Below are positions 40,601 to 45,540 of a stretch of 64,000 nt of DNA, one piece after another; the first letter of the stretch is position 1, and each line of letters starts with the position of its first letter. Location: contig NC_088295.1 in the NCBI RefSeq assembly GCF_032854445.1, positions 77,776,028-77,840,027 of the forward strand, given 5' to 3'. The translations under genes and the position numbers were made by a program. The notes below the pieces were generated by a model. That model was not told the DNA's origin. It worked only from the letters and a program-made list of their open reading frames with translations, and made no database searches. Source of the stretch: Liolophura sinensis (taxonomy: Eukaryota; Mollusca; Polyplacophora; Chitonida; Chitonidae).

Positions 40601-40613
40601 GGAACCTGACCAT
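804..40613 (-). CDS. VWDE: VWDE-like / mucin-like secreted mosaic protein, multi-exon, 3'-incomplete
   Basis: A secreted multidomain protein spread over about 40 kb, read from 40613 leftwards and continuing past the left edge. I place 25 coding exons (V1-V25), 4620 coding bases in all. Reading phase agrees across every junction except V15 to V16, where an unseen exon is needed. Order: signal peptide (V1), D8C-like module (V2-V3), beta-rich region (V4-V6), VWD domain with DPH and GLCGNFNGD (V7-V10), cysteine region with an RRKR site (V11), further VWDE-type exons including an EGF-like turn (V12-V15), WxxW module (V16-V17), EGF (V18), second VWD with WGDPH and CGLCG (V19-V20), C8 (V21), TIL (V22), then EGF modules (V23-V25). 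In known families VWD-C8-TIL units mediate assembly of mucins, zonadhesin and tectorins. An adhesive or matrix role here is inference. The two halves could be neighbouring genes, but I found no convincing second signal peptide or end of the first gene. Confidence 0.8.
1012..1225. repeat. About 30-bp minisatellite, intron after V24
   Basis: About seven imperfect units built on CGGCACAGGCGCTGTTATTT with variable spacers, in the V24-V25 intron. More GC-rich than the surrounding intron. Confidence 0.8.
1537..2172. repeat. 50-bp tandem array, intron V24-V25
   Basis: About 12-13 units of 50 bases with cores GGCTGGAATGTATTTG and TACATGTCCATACGACAT, differing mostly at TGTCAAG/GGGAAG. It ends 30 bases from the V24 donor. 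Because 50 is not a multiple of three, all frames give long spurious translations. Confidence 0.9.
2202..2324 (-). CDS. V24: EGF domain
   Basis: [33 protein letters not shown]: a calcium-binding-type EGF in a 123-base exon, phase 1 on both sides, the same length as V18 and V25. Confidence 0.87.
2921..3101 (-). CDS. V23: VWC-like start plus EGF-like domain
   Basis: Opens [16 protein letters not shown], the short 'G-x-x-W-x-x-x-C' segment found after TIL domains, then [28 protein letters not shown] as an EGF-like module. Phase 0 in, phase 1 out at G|GTAAGT. Confidence 0.82.
3523..3605. repeat. 15-bp tandem array
   Basis: About five units of TTGAGTCACACTGGT in the V22-V23 intron, nearly identical, so probably recent. 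Confidence 0.85.
3877..4149 (+). mobile_element. tRNA-derived SINE, full length, with target-site duplication
   Basis: The tRNA-like head carries an A box (TGGCTCAGTTGG) and B box (GAGTTCAAGTCC), then a conserved body and a 3' end with GTACGGCGTAAAACACCAA and an AAATA-type tail. Flanking direct repeats ATATTTACTCTTTT at 3863-3876 and 4150-4163 mark the insertion. This is the best-preserved copy of the family in the window. Confidence 0.9.
4386..4585 (-). CDS. V22: TIL (trypsin-inhibitor-like) domain
   Basis: Joins V21 to read [12 protein letters not shown], then [30 protein letters not shown] and [12 protein letters not shown]. This is the ten-cysteine TIL pattern that completes a VWD-C8-TIL unit. 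Phase 1 in, phase 0 out at AAG|GTAACA. Confidence 0.87.
4849..4990 (-). mobile_element. SINE copy, 5'-truncated
   Basis: The 3' part of the same SINE in reverse (TTACGCCGTACTCAAGAATA, GGCGACCAGCATTATG); lost before the tRNA-like head. It lies in the V21-V22 intron. Confidence 0.8.
6153..6427 (-). CDS. V21: C8 domain
   Basis: No long open frame marks this exon; I read it directly on the minus strand. It encodes [50 protein letters not shown] and TADRC, the evenly spaced cysteines of a C8 domain following VWD. The internal donor GCC|GTATGT (6153) gives phase 1 and joins V22 exactly. Confidence 0.85.
7668..7978 (-). CDS. V20: second VWD domain, second part
   Basis: Includes [30 protein letters not shown] and [13 protein letters not shown] is the disulfide-isomerase-like motif of VWD domains in VWF and mucins, and the GDKKEEY loop is the acidic calcium site. 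Phase 0 in, phase 2 out at AA|GTATGT. Confidence 0.9.
8591..8796 (-). mobile_element. SINE copy, nearly complete
   Basis: Reverse copy from the TTTGATTGGTGTTTTACGCC end to the region of the tRNA-like B box and head (CTCACAGCGACC, TGGGTCATTA), in the V19-V20 intron. Confidence 0.82.
9151..9395 (-). CDS. V19: second VWD domain, first part
   Basis: Starts [17 protein letters not shown], the canonical VWD opening, then [10 protein letters not shown] and a strand-rich stretch ending LLKGDTLQ. Phase 1 in, phase 0 out at CAG|GTAAGG. Confidence 0.9.
9470..9800 (+). repeat. Dispersed repeat family 2, copy A
   Basis: Shares with 17733-17935 the blocks GCCGCCACTGAAG, CCCAGTCAC-TTATACTGAC, CGGGCCA and ACCATTAT-AAA-TCTTTGG. 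The 5' side includes GTCATATGACGACGAGG, which also occurs near 11675-11697. It has no tRNA-like head, so it is a family separate from the SINE. Confidence 0.65.
9977..10099 (-). CDS. V18: calcium-binding-type EGF domain
   Basis: One exon, one domain: [33 protein letters not shown]. It has six cysteines and a D-x-D-E calcium-binding start. 123 bases, phase 1 on both sides, the classic shuffled EGF exon. Confidence 0.88.
11216..11402 (-). CDS. V17: remainder of WxxW module
   Basis: Carries [25 protein letters not shown] and [11 protein letters not shown]. The 'GL-C-N-Q-x-C-DYEVR-x-CP' block is the signature of the WxxW module (Mucin-2 WxxW family). Phase 0 in, phase 1 out at G|GTATTG. Confidence 0.87.
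11432..11553 (-). mobile_element. SINE copy, 3' part only
   Basis: Reverse fragment with TTTACGCCGTACTCAAGAAT and the GGCAGAGCCCGGGGAAACC block, 30 bases beyond the V17 acceptor. Confidence 0.78.
14267..14355 (-). CDS. V16: start of WxxW module
   Basis: Encodes [17 protein letters not shown] and then WDEEAAKK. The NW-x-x-W-x-x-x-D-x-PSG pattern opens the WxxW module found in mucins and related proteins. Acceptor TTGCAG, phase 1 in, phase 0 out at AAG|GTAAGA. Confidence 0.8.
15719..15970 (+). mobile_element. SINE copy, full length
   Basis: Head with GCTCAGTTGGTTAGCGCG (A box) and GAGTTCAAGTCC (B box), body, then a tail of AAATA repeats. I could not define a clear target-site duplication. Confidence 0.82.
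16420..16600 (-). CDS. Unassigned open frame, second possible missing exon
   Basis: A minus-strand frame reading [30 protein letters not shown] and [15 protein letters not shown], extending open to 16239. A donor T|GTAAGG near 16526 would give the phase 1 exit that V16 needs; other donors are possible. The polypyrimidine tract before the acceptor is weak. Family not recognised. Confidence 0.3.
17109..17444 (-). CDS. Unassigned open frame, possible missing exon
   Basis: An open minus-strand frame of about 110 codons containing [42 protein letters not shown] and SRCDHLPVL. The composition is protein-like: alternating hydrophobics, three cysteines, an acidic turn. It lies between V15 and V16 on the right strand. 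An AG just before TCGTTAATG would give phase 0 entry, matching V15. No known family was recognised. The exit donor is unclear, and chance cannot be excluded. Confidence 0.35.
   Translation of the reverse strand: MLHALIFPLSIVQNRNYYLSVRLLDVGVSEVARYADSPQWKCSSSSDINIDHSVIRVRLNYWVFNDDNDFEFQIGIKLSVALLAASRCDHLPVLCTHPAHLTEEESMLREW
17733..17935 (+). repeat. Dispersed repeat family 2, copy B
   Basis: The second copy, diverged from 9470-9800 by several indels, same orientation. It keeps GCCGCCACTGAAGTATCATG and CCAGTCACATTATACTGAC. The short open frame at 17856-18038 derives from it. Confidence 0.65.
18095..18590. repeat. AT-rich AAAGCTTT low-complexity tract
   Basis: Irregular repetition of AAGCTTTGAAAA and TTTAAAAATATTTCCAAA over about 500 bases, with no fixed unit length. 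No coding signal. Confidence 0.65.
18826..20119. mobile_element. Inverted-repeat element built from palindromic TATCGATA arrays
   Basis: The ends match in inverse: TATGAGGGGCCAAATTAACA on the left, and on the right (reverse complement) TATGGAGGACCAAATTAACA, continuing through TTTAATCGAGAATTATCG. The direct repeat GGTTAT flanks both sides (18820-18825 and 20120-20125). Each arm holds clusters of the palindrome TATCGATATCGATA (18853-19010 and 19857-20092). Between them lie an open frame (about 19080-19465) and a SINE tail fragment. No transposase was seen, so it looks like a non-autonomous foldback or MITE-like DNA element; the class is unassigned. Confidence 0.75.
19077..19465 (+). CDS. Hypothetical open frame inside the inverted-repeat element
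   Basis: Open from the stop just before 19077 to 19465. It reads a cysteine cluster [11 protein letters not shown], then [16 protein letters not shown] (coil-like) and a basic Ser/Thr-rich tail. The C-x2-C-x2-C-x2-C cluster could bind zinc and recalls cysteine clusters near retroelement endonucleases, but nothing else supports that. It lacks a good start codon and may be a remnant. Confidence 0.3.
20493..20645 (+). mobile_element. Degenerate SINE copy
   Basis: Retains GCGGTCGCTGTGAGTTCAAG (B-box region), CCAGCTCATGTTGGCT and CCGGTTTCCTCCCATAA; the middle is deleted and the 3' tail is short. Confidence 0.6.
20770..21020 (+). repeat. Dispersed repeat family 3, copy A
   Basis: Shares with 45326-45540 the blocks GGCAATAGGTTCT/GGCAATTGGTTCT, CGTCGAAAC, TAACATTATG, AAAAAGTGTTCTA, GTGTTGTTACG, CTAAAGGCAA and TTTTGGTAGCGAGTA, in the same order and strand. 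Confidence 0.7.
22225..23005. repeat. 25-bp tandem array with internal (AT)n run
   Basis: About 27 units of GTAGGTTTACACTATATATACAT-like sequence with small changes. A pure AT dinucleotide run of nearly 90 bases (about 22588-22676) expanded from one unit. A larger block of about 125 bases (near 22680-22800 and 22805-22925) is itself duplicated. Confidence 0.92.
24115..24215. repeat. GAGAATCTGA-type short repeats
   Basis: About six imperfect units built on AGGAGAATCTGATGAGAATCAGAGAATCTGA-type pieces (unit about 18 bases), in the stretch left of V15. Confidence 0.6.
24779..25051 (-). CDS. VWDE: V15: last resolved exon of the VWDE-like half
   Basis: Ninety-one codons beginning [12 protein letters not shown], with [20 protein letters not shown] and [12 protein letters not shown]. 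Phase 0 on both sides. The next resolved exon (V16) enters in phase 1, so at least one exon between 24779 and 14355 is missing from this model. Confidence 0.75.
25805..25995 (-). CDS. VWDE: V14: EGF-like end and following module
   Basis: Begins [14 protein letters not shown], completing the EGF-like segment opened in V13, then [18 protein letters not shown] and ENITCKVV, matching the module after the EGF-like turn in VWDE. Phase 1 in, phase 0 out at TTT|GTAAGT. Confidence 0.8.
26488..26653 (-). CDS. VWDE: V13: VWDE-type exon leading into an EGF-like turn
   Basis: Found on the minus strand although the longest frame there lies on the plus strand. It encodes [15 protein letters not shown], then [13 protein letters not shown] at the start of an EGF-like loop. 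The donor G|GTATGG in phase 1 joins V14 as V-A-G-K-C. The acceptor CCACAG at 26654 is the one that keeps phase 0 with V12; the first few residues are less certain than the rest. Confidence 0.72.
26900..27049 (-). CDS. VWDE: V12: VWDE-type extracellular exon
   Basis: Fifty codons with [19 protein letters not shown] and [10 protein letters not shown]. It follows the VWD domain in the order seen in VWDE proteins. Phase 0 on both sides; donor CTG|GTAAGT. Confidence 0.75.
27049..29016. other. Intron V11-V12 with a 97-bp tandem array
   Basis: A nearly 2-kb intron. About eight units of 97 bases occupy roughly 28110-28960, with cores CCCACTTACATCACATTGCA, CCACGGCTTCATATGCACGA and ACATTAGTGTAATTCGCC. 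Units differ by a few substitutions. The right part (27540-27760) has short AGTCACTCAG-type repetition. No coding signal otherwise. Confidence 0.85.
29017..29311 (-). CDS. VWDE: V11: cysteine region with furin-type cleavage site
   Basis: Starts [13 protein letters not shown] and includes [19 protein letters not shown] and then [16 protein letters not shown] (about residues 632-635) is a canonical proprotein convertase motif, followed by an acidic linker. Phase 2 in, phase 0 out at CAG|GTAAGG. Confidence 0.82.
30045..30265 (-). CDS. VWDE: V10: VWD domain end (GLCGNFNGD motif)
   Basis: Contains [16 protein letters not shown], the acidic glycine/asparagine loop that binds calcium in VWD domains and carries a CGLCG-like disulfide motif (here GLCGN). 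Ends GETWR across a phase 2 junction with V11. Confidence 0.88.
30590..30905. repeat. About 57-bp minisatellite, intron V9-V10
   Basis: Five to six diverged units with GGACACCTAAAACGGCAATG and GATATCGTGACATT blocks. Confidence 0.8.
31282..31476 (-). CDS. VWDE: V9: VWD domain, cysteine-rich middle
   Basis: Sixty-five codons with [17 protein letters not shown] and [10 protein letters not shown]. The closely spaced cysteines match the middle of VWDE-type VWD domains. Phase 0 on both sides; donor AAG|GTATAA. Confidence 0.82.
32181..32317 (+). mobile_element. SINE copy, 3' part
   Basis: Begins at CATCAGCAACCTGCGG and ends with GTACGGCGTAAAACACCAAT and a short AAATA tail; no head. It lies in the V8-V9 intron. 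Confidence 0.8.
32836..32899 (-). CDS. VWDE: V8: VWD domain, second exon
   Basis: Encodes [15 protein letters not shown] and KTLPIE, the strand after the DPH motif. Joining V7 to V8 regenerates an Arg codon (AG|A), which supports both boundaries. Phase 2 in, phase 0 out at GAG|GTAAGT. Confidence 0.82.
33342..33427 (-). CDS. VWDE: V7: start of first VWD domain (DPH motif)
   Basis: Twenty-eight codons plus two bases, with [14 protein letters not shown]: the C-x-DPH-x-x-x-FD opening of a von Willebrand factor D domain. Acceptor TTGTAG, donor AG|GTAATC, phase 0 in, phase 2 out. This exon is too short to stand out as an open frame; it was found from the motif. Confidence 0.82.
33479..34000. repeat. 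48-bp tandem array interrupted by a SINE
   Basis: Five units of 48 bases (AATGATTACAAATGATGATT core) run to 33703. A SINE follows, then the array phase resumes with ATTATGATATATACACTACA. The array therefore predates the insertion. Confidence 0.88.
33704..33975 (+). mobile_element. Full-length SINE inside the 48-bp array, with target-site duplication
   Basis: Complete head with A and B boxes, body and AAATA tail. Flanks TTATGATATAAAC (33691-33703) and TTATGATATATAC (33976-33988) match at 12 of 13 bases and are repeat-unit sequence, giving a clear insertion event in the V6-V7 intron. Confidence 0.88.
34040..34273 (+). mobile_element. Degenerate SINE copy
   Basis: Keeps TTAGCGTGCTAGCGCAGCG from the head and CTTGAGTA-GTAAAACTCCAA near the 3' end; the middle is rearranged. 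Confidence 0.65.
34344..34557 (-). mobile_element. SINE copy beside the V6 donor
   Basis: Nearly complete reverse copy ending about 100 bases from the V6 splice donor (34658). It extends the apparent open frame of V6, so the exon would be over-called without the splice evidence. Confidence 0.8.
34658..34999 (-). CDS. VWDE: V6: long beta-rich exon before the first VWD domain
   Basis: One hundred and fourteen codons starting [14 protein letters not shown] and ending KPQPVI, with cysteines in [10 protein letters not shown] and [10 protein letters not shown] end it at ATT|GTGAGT (34658). The open frame runs on to 34415, but that part includes a SINE, and the next exon joins correctly only from this donor. 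Phase 0 in and out. Confidence 0.75.
35526..35690 (-). repeat. Two degenerate partial copies of the V5 exon end and its donor
   Basis: About 48 bases spanning the V5 3' end and donor (35762-35809) recur at about 35640-35686 and 35526-35572. Shared cores are the GGGCTGAAG|GTA junction and the flanking TTCACTAAnACG-like stretch, read on the minus strand. The nearer copy keeps a GT donor; the farther one has GC. They look like tandem duplications of the exon border that then decayed. Confidence 0.6.
35785..35871 (-). CDS. VWDE: V5: short extracellular exon
   Basis: Twenty-nine codons, beginning [13 protein letters not shown] and ending FFAGLK, phase 0 on both sides. The 25 bases at its 3' end plus the adjoining intron are repeated twice, in degenerate form, further down the intron (35526-35690). 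Confidence 0.75.
36578..36831 (-). CDS. VWDE: V4: beta-rich extracellular region
   Basis: Encodes [20 protein letters not shown] and YDVVWRING, which resembles the strand-rich segment after the first cysteine module in VWDE-type proteins. Phase 1 in, phase 0 out at CAC|GTAAGA. Confidence 0.75.
36950..38420. repeat. Large mixed minisatellite, intron V3-V4
   Basis: Two linked arrays. At 36955-37240 about five units of roughly 60 bases carry GTGTTGAGGGTGCTTTATCA and GTTAGCGTTTGGGGGTCGCG. From 37240 to 38420 come shorter diverged units (about 45-60 bases) with CGGTATCAGTGTGTTGAGG, GTGTCAGCGTGAAGGCTAGA and ACGTCACGGTATCAG. Older units to the right are more diverged. Confidence 0.85.
39199..39363 (-). 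CDS. VWDE: V3: second half of D8C-like module
   Basis: Carries [14 protein letters not shown] followed by CPTAYCF, the 'VKNCG-Y-VY-L' signature closing the D8C-like module. The acceptor TTTCAG and donor A|GTAAGT keep phase 1 on both sides, so V2 and V3 join in frame. Confidence 0.82.
39708..39917 (-). CDS. VWDE: V2: first half of D8C-like cysteine module
   Basis: The exon opens with DPCVSN and contains [13 protein letters not shown] and [11 protein letters not shown], the pattern of the cysteine module at the start of VWDE, uromodulin and GP2-type proteins (DPC, GWYR, CGT-P-WL). Acceptor TTGCAG, donor G|GTTAGT, phase 1 in and phase 1 out. Confidence 0.8.
40361..40506 (+). mobile_element. SINE copy in the first intron of the mosaic gene
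   Basis: Copy lacking its head (AACCTGCGGATTGTC, CACCATAATGCTGATCGCC, ATGGCGCGAAAACACCAAT, AAATA tail), 44 bases from the V1 donor. Confidence 0.78.
40550..40613 (-). CDS. VWDE: V1: start codon and signal peptide exon of the mosaic gene
   Basis: Encodes about 21 residues beginning [12 protein letters not shown], a short basic start followed by a hydrophobic core: a typical cleavable signal peptide. It ends at a G|GTGTGT donor in phase 1. An in-frame ATG 48 bases upstream (40661) was not chosen, because the TATA-like box at 40666-40673 would place the transcription start near 40640-40645, between the two ATGs. Confidence 0.8.
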
Positions 40614-40665
40614 GGTGTTGACAGTATGTGCAAGCACCAATGTTTGAAGCCAGCCAAGCATCCCA

Positions 40666-40673
40666 CTATATAA
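40666..40673 (-). promoter_or_regulatory. TATA-box-like element of the mosaic gene
   Basis: TTATATAG on the minus strand lies about 53 bases upstream of the chosen ATG at 40613. A start site 25-30 bases below it would leave a 5' leader of about 30 bases. The match and position are seen in sequence; the function is inferred. Confidence 0.45.
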
Positions 40674-41702
40674 CCAACCTGAAGTCACGTGAACTGTTGG
40701 ATCCAATATTACTCATAGTTATGCCCATGCAATGACGTTTTTGAACTGTCAACCAATAGGATATATGCGAAACCAGTAATAATCAAAGTACCTGTGCTTC
40801 CTGAATCAGGACAAACTGAAATATTTCCTGAAATTTAAACCATAGGTTAAAATCTTTTATGCGAATGTAAGCGCCCAGCAAGTAGGTTGTCAAGAGACAG
40901 GGTGGGTAAACAGGATACAGGCAAACAAAGAATACAGGTAAACAAAGTTGTGATTTTATTCCTGAACTGACAGCCTTACCATGCAGATTCATCAATACTT
41001 AACAAAAATATAAACGCACGAGGCAATTTTTTTATTGTTTTCTCGCAGTATTAAATTACTGGGAGTGGTCATTTGAATTTGGAACACTTGATTTGAGGGA
41101 AACAAGTCAATCAGTATACAAATACATTGTAAATAATTTGGAGGAGTGGGGGGGGGGCATTTTTCATTGTTATTTTCAGCAACAAGAAGACACGTGCAGT
41201 GTATGTAAACACATCTACTGACTTCTCGTCATCAGTAAAATTGTTAGGTCCGGCGTAAAACCTCAAGCGTTCATACATACATTCCTTAAGAATATTTGTT
41301 TGGTATTAGTGAACATTAGAACATGTCACCAGTGTATGCAATCGTTCAAATCTATGGACAAGGGACACCACTTCCCCCAACATCTGGTAATTCTCCTTCA
41401 TACCTCAGCCGAGACAACAAAAACTACACTAGTGCCTCATTGTTTATCGGCTTTTTGCCTACAAGGAAGAGCTAAAATACTCACCAACTTGTCATTATCT
41501 AATACAGATTATGATTTTTTTCTACCACCTCCGTAAACGCTTCACTCGTGGGTTTTTATTTCTGTATGTGTTCATTTCTATATGAAGTTTAGTTTCGTTC
41601 TGAAAGACATTCTCCTTTTGCATATAACATTTTTTTTTAAGTTTACTTGTTTTGGCAAAACACTTGCCATCAATGCATATCTCAGTGTGGGTTTTATTAT
41701 TA

Positions 41703-41815
41703 GTAAACCCCAGGCTGTGCCCGGTTTCCACTCACCATAATGCTGGCCGCCGTCGTATAAGTGAAATTTTCTTGAGTACGGCGTAAAACACCAATCAAAT
41801 AAATAAATAAATAAT
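41703..41815 (+). mobile_element. SINE 3' fragment
   Basis: CATAATGCTGGCCGCCGTCG through GTACGGCGTAAAACACCAAT with an AAATA tail; intergenic. Confidence 0.78.
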
Positions 41816-42394
41816 TTGTAAGCCAAGCCCATGTCTTATCCTATGTTCACATCTGACAGCTTTCAATGCTCTGAAGGCATGTGAAATATTCCACGTTTCA
41901 CTTAACATGCCGTATCTACTCGATGAAACGGCTGAGAACATTCAGACTACAACAGTCACTTTAATGTTTCTCTGTTGGTTGATGAAACACCGAGTAATGT
42001 AACTTGGTAGGTATACTCTGCGTGGCTATTGTAAGATTTGTAACACTCTGAAGACACATCCATGATTTGTAATACCGATAGTTTAAAGATACCATCGTTG
42101 ATTTGTGATACTCTGAAGATACCGTAGTTCATTGATAATACTCTGAAGACACCAATCCCTGATTTGTAACACTCTGAGGATACTATTGCTCATTAGTAAT
42201 ACTCTTAGCCCAGTTATACAACATCGCACATATAAGACAATAAAACGGTATTAGGAACCTGTAAAATGTCGTACGCCAAATGTACGAGAAAAAAATTCAT
42301 AGTGGCACCCTCAACATAACAATTCCTGATTTATAACTCTCTGAAGACATCAGCCCTGGTTTGAAAGACTCTGAAGGCACCATAGCTCATCGGT

Positions 42395-42574
42395 TATTTA
42401 TTTATTTGATTTGTGTTTTACGCCGTACTCAAGAATATTTCATTTATACGACGGCAGCCAGCATTATGGTGGGAAACTGGGCAGAGCCCGGGGGAAACCC
42501 ACCACCATCCGCAGGTTGCTGGAAAACCTTTGCCGGAGAGGAAGCCAGCATTAGCTGGACTTGAACTCACAGCG
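42395..42574 (-). mobile_element. 5'-truncated SINE with 16-bp target-site duplication
   Basis: Reverse copy from the AAATA tail to CTCACAGCG near the B box. Flanks ACCATAGCTCATCGGT (42379-42394) and ACCATAGCTCATTGGT (42575-42590) match at 15 of 16 bases. Confidence 0.87.
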
Positions 42575-43146
42575 ACCATAGCTCATTGGTAACAGTCTAA
42601 AGACAACAATATCGGATTAATAATATCCTGAAGACAACAATCCCTGATTTGTAATAATGTGAACACATCACCCACAGGTCTAATGCCCTGAAGACAACGT
42701 AGCTACTTTGCAATATTCTGAAGACACTATATCTGATTTGTAACACTCTGAACACATCCCTGGTTTGTAACACTCTGAACACATCCCTGATTTGTAATAC
42801 TCCGAACACATCCCTGATTTGTAATACTCCGAACACATCCCTGATTTGTAATACTCTGAACGCATCCCTGATGTGTAACATTCTGAAGACAATCCCAGAT
42901 TTGTAATAGTCTGAAGACAACATATTTTATTGGTAATACTCTGAACCCATCCCTGATGTGTAACATTCTGAAGACAACAATCCCAGATTTGTAATGCTCT
43001 GCAGATTAATCCCCTATCTGTAATACTCTAAAAACTTACTTGTAATACTCTGAACACATCCCTGATTTGTAACATTCTGAAAATGAACATTCTAAGGACA
43101 CCATCGATGATTTGAAATACTCTGGAGATACAATAGTTGATTTGTA

Positions 43147-43408
43147 TTTATTAATTTATTTATTTGATTGGTGTTTTACGCTGTACTCAAGAATATTTCA
43201 CTTATACGACGGCGGCCAGCATTATGGTGGGTGGAAACCGGGCACAGCCCGGGGCAAACCCACGCAGGTTGCTGGCAGAGCTTCCCACTTACGGTCGGAG
43301 AGGAAGCCAGCATAAGTTGGACTTGATCTCGCAGCGACCGCTTTGGTGAAAGGCTCCTGGGTCATTACGCTGTGCTCGCGCGCTAACCGACGGAGCCACG
43401 GAGGCCCC
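43147..43408 (-). mobile_element. Full-length SINE with target-site duplication
   Basis: Complete reverse copy, tail to head (CGGAGCCACGGAGGCCCC). Flanks TAGTTGATTTGTA (43134-43146) and TAGTTTATTTGTA (43409-43421) match at 12 of 13 bases and are array-unit sequence. Confidence 0.87.
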
Positions 43409-43792
43409 TAGTTTATTTGTAATACTTTGAACACACATCCTAGATTTGTGGACAACATCCCTGCTTTTCAATACTCTGAAAACAACCCCTAATTTGTAAC
43501 AATCTGAAGACATCACTCATATTTCTAATGTTCTAAAGACAACATCTTTGATTTGTAATACTCTGAAGACACCATCGCTGATTTGTAATACTTTGACGAC
43601 AACATCCCAGATTTGTAACACACTGAAGACACTTCCAAGACTTGTAATAGTCTTAAGACACCATCCTTGATTTGTACTACCGCGATTTCGAAGACAATGT
43701 TCCTGAAGTGTAATACCCTGTTTGGGTTGTCATCGGTGGTAGAGTAAAACGTATTTGATGTTCAGGGGGACAGTTAATTAATAAAGTATATT

Positions 43793-43925
43793 CATTTATT
43801 TTTATTGATTCGTGCTAGACACCGTACTCAAGAATATTTTCCTTATCCGACGGAGGCCAGTCTTATTGCGGGATTAAACCAGGCTGGGCCTGGTTGAAAC
43901 TCACGACCATCCGCAGTTTCCCATG
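43793..43925 (-). mobile_element. SINE 3' fragment
   Basis: Diverged reverse copy with ACCGTACTCAAGAATA and ACTCACGACCATCCGCAG. Confidence 0.7.
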
Positions 43926-45104
43926 TATGTTACATCTTTTCCTGGTTTTTCGATTGCTTCCTTTTCTGACGATTACACCACAAGACAGGAGATCTTGGTT
44001 TTAACATAGTTATGTATAATTTACTAGACAATAGAAGTGCCCAGGGAACTTCAACATTTGATCAAACCCATCACGATGCGTTGTGTGATATCGCTTGAAC
44101 ATCTATCTGAGAACAATTTTGATGAAGGTCTCTTAACTTTGCTGGAGAAAAGTCGGGGTTTCATAATCGAGAGTCTCAATATAAGATTACAAAACACTAA
44201 CGACTTACTGTTGTTTACGCGCAAAGTGTAACAATACGTGAGAATTTATAGAATATTCGAGTAAATTTCATCCTAAATTTGAACCTGGGTCCATGGGCCC
44301 TGAGTAGGCCTACACAACTAGCTTCCAATATCATATAATGTGTATAATAAACAATATAAAACTGAAAGTTAACAATGTATATACTAACAGGTCTTAAATA
44401 CTTTCTTTACGAATACAGCATAGGAATTTGAACTTCGTAATGTTTAATCGTGCTATCTGCATTACCTCAAGGTTGCGCACTTAATTCTCTCGAGCTGACA
44501 ATTCCTGATATTCCATCCCTCAGGATACAATACCTGTGTGTGTGTTGCAAAAAATCATCGGAAACAGTTGGCGTTTGTTTTTACATAAAGGTCCCTATAT
44601 TTCTGGGTAGTGGAGCCGCGCAGGGTTAAATTAAGACTTTGACAAAGGCTCTGAACGCACCCCATCCCATATGCACTTATCCCCCTCCCGCAAGACACAA
44701 GTGCACCAACTTACACCCTCCTCTCTCCACAAATAAAATATATAAATATAATCGTATAGAAAGGAGTGTTTTTTGTCTGAATAGATCAGGTATAAAGGAC
44801 ACAGATCGGCAATAAAATGTTTTCATTATACGTAGTCTAAAGGGCTCACAACAGGCTTTGCAGCCCATGTTTACTGCAAGGAATGCTGTGGTTTAACACA
44901 ACATCCTTTTTAGTCCATTTACACAAGGGTGTTGATCTAATATTGTGTCTAAATGCTGCCAGGGATCATATCTCATGGTTCAGCTAGTTTACTAGCAAAG
45001 AAAGTTCGTTCAGTGCACGGCTATTCTTACCCCAGGTTGTTGTCACAATGAAGTATATGAAGTGTTTTCTCAAAGGATTTGACTGGAAGTAAACATATTT
45101 GATT

Positions 45105-45240
45105 TTTGTTTGATTGTAGTTTAAACGCGTACTGAAAAATGTTTTCACTTGTACGAAGGTGGCCAGCATTATGGGTTTTTTTTCCACCATGCTGGCAGCC
45201 GTCGTACAAATGAAATCTTTTTGAAGCAGGGTTTACAGTG
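45105..45240. mobile_element. Two SINE 3' ends facing each other (inverted pair)
   Basis: A reverse SINE 3' end (AAACGCGTACTGAAAAATG, GGTGGCCAGCATTATGG) meets a forward one (CCACCATGCTGGCAGCCGTC, TTTTTGAAGCAGGGTTTAC) across a short T-run. The pair could fold into a hairpin of about 55 bases per arm. Confidence 0.6.
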
Positions 45241-45325
45241 AAGTCCACAGCAGTTCAGTTGATTGGTTTTACCCTCCTTTAAAACATGTAACACCGCCCA
45301 GTATCCAGCATGAAACTATTTTTTT

Positions 45326-45540
45326 AATAATTACGACGTCATCCGGGGCAATTGGTTCTTGCCGTCGAAACATAGCATATGGCCTTAAACATTATGGATG
45401 AGAAAAAGTGTTCTAACTTTTTAACAATTTTCCTTGCAACATTGTGTTGTTACGGGTCACTAACTAAAGGCAAATTTTGGTAGCGAGTACGACTGATTTA
45501 ACGGAGAGCTGAATATAGGACTCTCTAAAAGAAATAGTCT
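45326..45540 (+). repeat. Dispersed repeat family 3, copy B
   Basis: The second copy, in the intergenic region left of MPPED. Similarity starts and stops abruptly at both ends, as for a mobile element of about 220-250 bases. No open frame or tRNA-like head was seen. Confidence 0.7.

Larger units (their letters stand above)
42000..43720. repeat. About 30-bp minisatellite broken by two SINEs
   Basis: Forty or more diverged units built on TGATTTGTAATACTCTGAAG with ACACCATC- or ACACATCC-type ends. Two SINEs sit within it with repeat-unit sequence as target duplications, so the array is older than both. Confidence 0.85.

Noticed and set aside
42597-42966. Minus-strand frames of repeated Tyr-Lys-Ser-Gly units
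   Set aside because: Translations of the roughly 30-bp minisatellite in three frames.
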